DNA from: JAFDVL01 sp031409955
GTDB lineage: Bacteria > Acidobacteriota > Blastocatellia > RBC074
DNA: 34,466 nucleotides
Direction of reading: 5' to 3'
Assembly (NCBI GenBank): GCA_031409955.1
Contig: JANNYF010000050.1
Span: 1 to 34,466 of the forward strand
Shown here: positions 33,101 to 34,466 of the stretch, piece after piece
Layout: each line of letters begins with the position of its first letter
How positions within the stretch are numbered: the first letter of the stretch is position 1
Position numbers and translations under genes: made by a program
The notes under the pieces: generated by a model
The model's input: only the letters and a program-made list of their open reading frames with translations
What the model was told of the DNA's origin: nothing
Databases searched by the model: none

Positions 33101-33445
33101 AACCTAAATACAACACAGGATGTTTCTTCGCTGAACATTATCCAATTGTTGCAAGCGGGCGGACGAAGTTTGTTCCAACCTATCACTGCCGCTCAACGCG
33201 TGGGCAATGCCGGGCGCAACATTCTGCGGGCGGATGGTATTGGTGATTTGGGACTCGGTTTCCTAAAGAACATTCGCGTCAGCGAAGGCAATCAATTGCA
33301 GTTCCGCGCCGACATGTTCAATGCGACAAACACGCGCAACTTCGGCATTCCCGAAGGTCGCGTGAACTCCACCAACTTCCTCAATCAATGGGGGACGGAT
33401 GGCGGCAAACGTCGCATCATTCTGGGCTTGCGCTACACCTTCTAA
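30173..33445 (+). CDS. Oar-like TonB-dependent outer-membrane receptor
   Basis: A 1090-aa outer-membrane protein. After the signal peptide (FLVLLLTLLFGLSAAGLAQS) comes a carboxypeptidase-regulatory-like beta domain at about 27-110 (ITANMSGQVLDEQQKVIPSA ... TYELTVEANGFAKLVRTGI). Then comes the plug at about 115-245 (VVTITENASILNTTNSEVST, QELRLITNQFAPEFGRNSGS) and a large beta-barrel with alternating aromatic strands, ending in RRIILGLRYTF with the terminal Phe needed for outer-membrane insertion. Such Oar/SusC-type proteins import large nutrients or display adhesive functions with energy from TonB-ExbBD. Acidobacteria carry dozens of them. No SusD partner is adjacent. AGGAGGG precedes the ATG; a strong terminator follows. 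Confidence 0.92.
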   Translation: MSSKSKFLVLLLTLLFGLSAAGLAQSITANMSGQVLDEQQKVIPSAVVKARNVATNTTRTVTSDGEGRYRFPNLPTGTYELTVEANGFAKLVRTGITLQVNQDAVIDATMKVSTVTEVVTITENASILNTTNSEVSTRFDEKRLSELPIATNRNVFNVVLSAPGVSQLGSGQSSFANGISFSANGGRVRSNNFIIDGQDSNDPSVAGGQQAMNNPDLVQELRLITNQFAPEFGRNSGSVVSVVTKSGTNQYHGSAFWFHNDNHQNACSNTDKAGKPGGFCTPTGTGAKKGSPFRLENQIGGTVGGPMLLPRFGEGGPSIYDGKDKSWFFASVQRWTDRQLGSGSTLNGAPTEAGRQILQQAAGSRPQVAALLRFLPAAQTPTGQSAAFTLNGQNYTIPLGSLTGAASFKFNDWQWSTRFDHQFNENNRFSARYLYDSSQTTGTGQVTPPGLTTANTTRTQSLAFSLNSVLSQRLVNEVRLGYQRFGSTTSSSDPNSETIPSLEISELGLTGFNAAASRTAIGLAVNLPQFRFNNTYQLMDTMSYSAGNHNLKFGVDIQKREVKSFFFPTIRGLLRYATLQRFVNDTADAANINKPLAGGSEIQYYNFWDNYFFWQDEWKIRPGLTFTYGLRYELPNNSVANLVPFNDKIVAAAGNDERYRFTPVPKRDRNNLQPRLGFNWRINGLGFLSGQDKLVLRGGYARTNDASFININLNIASAFPFVAAISLPTVAQTTGGPAVNNAFTALPAAQPAGLNPLTLTRTIVGGDFRAPAYDQFSLELQRELGADMVFKVGYVGTKGAGLFQTLDGNPQKIGCVKPATEPNPNFCRADATRGVIRLRANAASSIYHSLQVSMDKRLSKNFSAGIHYTWSAFIDTASEIFNPSSGEVAVAQDSFNIRADRGRSAYDRPHRLTGNVVYELPIFREQKGFVGRVLGGWQINSFFTLQSGAPFTPLNGSDPAGALSGIDSLVGSAIRPNLNTTQDVSSLNIIQLLQAGGRSLFQPITAAQRVGNAGRNILRADGIGDLGLGFLKNIRVSEGNQLQFRADMFNATNTRNFGIPEGRVNSTNFLNQWGTDGGKRRIILGLRYTF

Positions 33446-33477
33446 CGGTAGTTCAAAACCAACCTTTCACGCATCCA

Positions 33478-33511
33478 GGCGAGAGTGACATTCACTCTCG
33501 CCTCTTTTTTT
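33478..33511 (+). terminator. Strong intrinsic terminator after the TonB receptor
   Basis: GGCGAGAGTG (33478-33487) and CACTCTCGCC (33493-33502) form a perfect 10-bp stem with a 5-nt loop, followed by TCTTTTTTT. Confidence 0.92.
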
Positions 33512-33525
33512 GTTACAACAACAAA

Positions 33526-34404
33526 GTGAATTCCGAAGCGCCTACACCAGAATCAAAACGCAGCCTGCTCGTCGCCCTTTTCAAGAAATGCGACAACGAC
33601 GACGTATTGGGACACGCGGCGCAATTGGCCTTTTACTTTTTGTTTGCGCTGTTCCCGATGCTGATTTTTTTGGCGGCGCTGGTCGGCTACCTGCCGATTC
33701 CGCAATTGCTGGAGCGGATGATTGATTACCTGAGTCAGGTGTTGCCGACAATTGCAATTGTGCTGGTGCAACAGACGCTGCTGGAAATCACGCGCAAACA
33801 ACGCGGCGGGCTGCTCAGCTTCGGTTTGATTGCTACCGTGTGGGCGGCCTCGTCCGGCCTGCATGCGCTGATTTCCTCGTTGAATGTCGCGTACAGCGTG
33901 AAGACCATGCGCCCCTGGTGGAAAGACCGTTTGCTGGCGATTGCGCTAACGTTTGGGTTTTCAATGCTGATTATGGTGGCATTGGCAATCATTTTCCTTG
34001 GTGGGAATCTGGGCCTATTTCTGACGAATGAATATCATCTGGGGCAAACGTTTCGCACGGGCTGGACGCTGTTGCAATGGCCGACGATGGCGCTGTTTGT
34101 GCTGTTGGGATTGGAGCTGCTGTACTTCAGCGCACCCAATCGCCCGATGAAATGGCGCTGGATGACGCCGGGCGCAAGCTTTGCTTTGGTCGCGTGGCTG
34201 GTGATTTCATTTGCGTTCAAATGGTATGTCTCAAGCGTTGCCAATTACACCTTAACCTACGGCTCACTCGGCAGCGTGATTGTGCTGATGCTCTGGCTCT
34301 ATTTGACAAGCATTGCGATTTTGATGGGCGGTGAAATCAATGGCTTGCGAGATCGGCGAAAGTTGGAACAGTACCGCGCGGCCGAGCGAGCCTTTGGTGA
34401 ATGA
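33526..34404 (+). CDS. YihY/BrkB-family integral membrane protein
   Basis: A 292-aa inner-membrane protein with about six transmembrane helices. The N terminus has the family hallmark DDVLGHAAQLAFYFLFALFP followed by MLIFLAALVGYLP. Later segments LLSFGLIATVWAASSGLHAL, NVAYSVKTMRPWWKDRLLAI and YGSLGSVIVLMLWLYLTSIA are typical, with a C-terminal GGEINGLRDRRKLEQ. The family was once annotated as ribonuclease BN, wrongly; the real role is unknown and may be in transport. The start is uncertain: the frame is open from 33388, but that part overlaps the previous gene and its terminator, so the GTG at 33526, immediately after the terminator, is chosen. No Shine-Dalgarno is visible. Confidence 0.88.
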   Translation: MNSEAPTPESKRSLLVALFKKCDNDDVLGHAAQLAFYFLFALFPMLIFLAALVGYLPIPQLLERMIDYLSQVLPTIAIVLVQQTLLEITRKQRGGLLSFGLIATVWAASSGLHALISSLNVAYSVKTMRPWWKDRLLAIALTFGFSMLIMVALAIIFLGGNLGLFLTNEYHLGQTFRTGWTLLQWPTMALFVLLGLELLYFSAPNRPMKWRWMTPGASFALVAWLVISFAFKWYVSSVANYTLTYGSLGSVIVLMLWLYLTSIAILMGGEINGLRDRRKLEQYRAAERAFGE

Positions 34405-34466
34405 CAAACAACCGCGCGACGGGGCGCGGGACAGTTGCCCCCAAACCAGTGAGGTAAAAAAAAAAA
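34405..34466. other. Window end with poly-A tract, no gene
   Basis: The last 62 bases hold no gene. They contain the GC-rich stretch CGCGCGACGGGGCGCGGGA and end in an A-tract of at least ten, which may be a contig or assembly edge. Confidence 0.5.

Noticed and set aside
33388..33525. Longer N terminus for the YihY-family protein
   Set aside because: The extension overlaps the end of the TonB receptor gene and translates the intrinsic terminator at 33478-33511.
34456..34466. Poly-A tract at the right end as a biological feature
   Set aside because: It coincides with the window edge, has no gene context and may be an assembly edge.

Overview
The window looks like a bacterial chromosome of moderate GC, most probably an Acidobacteriota (Blastocatellia-like) genome or metagenome contig. 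The main clues are: a receptor-type Ser/Thr kinase with the linker sequence usual in that phylum (GETPSPEMVAAAG); a large Oar-like TonB-dependent receptor with an N-terminal carboxypeptidase-regulatory domain; a secreted TPR-CHAT protein next to ECF-sigma and zinc-finger (zf-HC2-like) genes; and many intergenic inverted repeats built from short iterated units. The taxonomic call is inference from gene content. No rRNA, tRNA, CRISPR array or complete insertion sequence was found.

Layout. 1-205 is the start of a minus-strand Gfo/Idh/MocA oxidoreductase cut by the window edge. It is followed by a 0.2 kb MITE-like repeat (313-514). 536-5102 (minus) carries a multi-membrane-span Ser/Thr kinase and the AAA+ ATPase RarA, separated by nested inverted repeats. 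5207-6421 (plus) is a two-gene unit of a membrane-anchored unknown and a double-BON protein. 6604-7901 (minus) has a short-chain dehydrogenase and a small basic exported protein. 8232-9452 is an exported TPR protein and 9503-10276 (minus) a low-complexity exported protein.

10459-17793 (plus) runs ECF sigma factor, PHB-depolymerase-like esterase, zinc-finger/transmembrane anti-sigma-like protein, TPR-CHAT protease-like protein and a Tat-exported vanadium haloperoxidase, closed by a strong terminator. 17926-20517 is an M1 aminopeptidase with C-terminal HEAT-like repeats.

20574-25747 is an electron-transfer-flavoprotein operon: etfB, an 88-aa unknown, etfA, an Rpn-type nuclease, a zinc-ribbon-like unknown, then ETF:quinone oxidoreductase. 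It passes electrons from acyl-CoA dehydrogenases, encoded elsewhere, to the quinone pool. Just upstream of etfB is an 18-bp palindrome, TGAATGACGGTTCATTCA, whose arms are those of the Bacillus FadR fatty-acid operator. It sits immediately downstream of a good promoter, so the operon is plausibly derepressed by long-chain acyl-CoA. 25900-27936 continues with an acidobacterial-type unknown, a glycine-zipper protein and a YpdA-like (bacillithiol disulfide reductase) flavoprotein. The last third holds an ABC exporter half-transporter (28111-29937), the Oar-like TonB receptor (30173-33445, strong terminator) and a YihY/BrkB-family membrane protein (33526-34404).

The most notable points are the FadR-like operator on the etf operon, a frame-breaking 7-bp repeat inside rarA, the sigma/zinc-finger/CHAT/haloperoxidase cluster, the nuclease and zinc-ribbon genes inside the etf operon, and the unusual density of different intergenic hairpin repeats.
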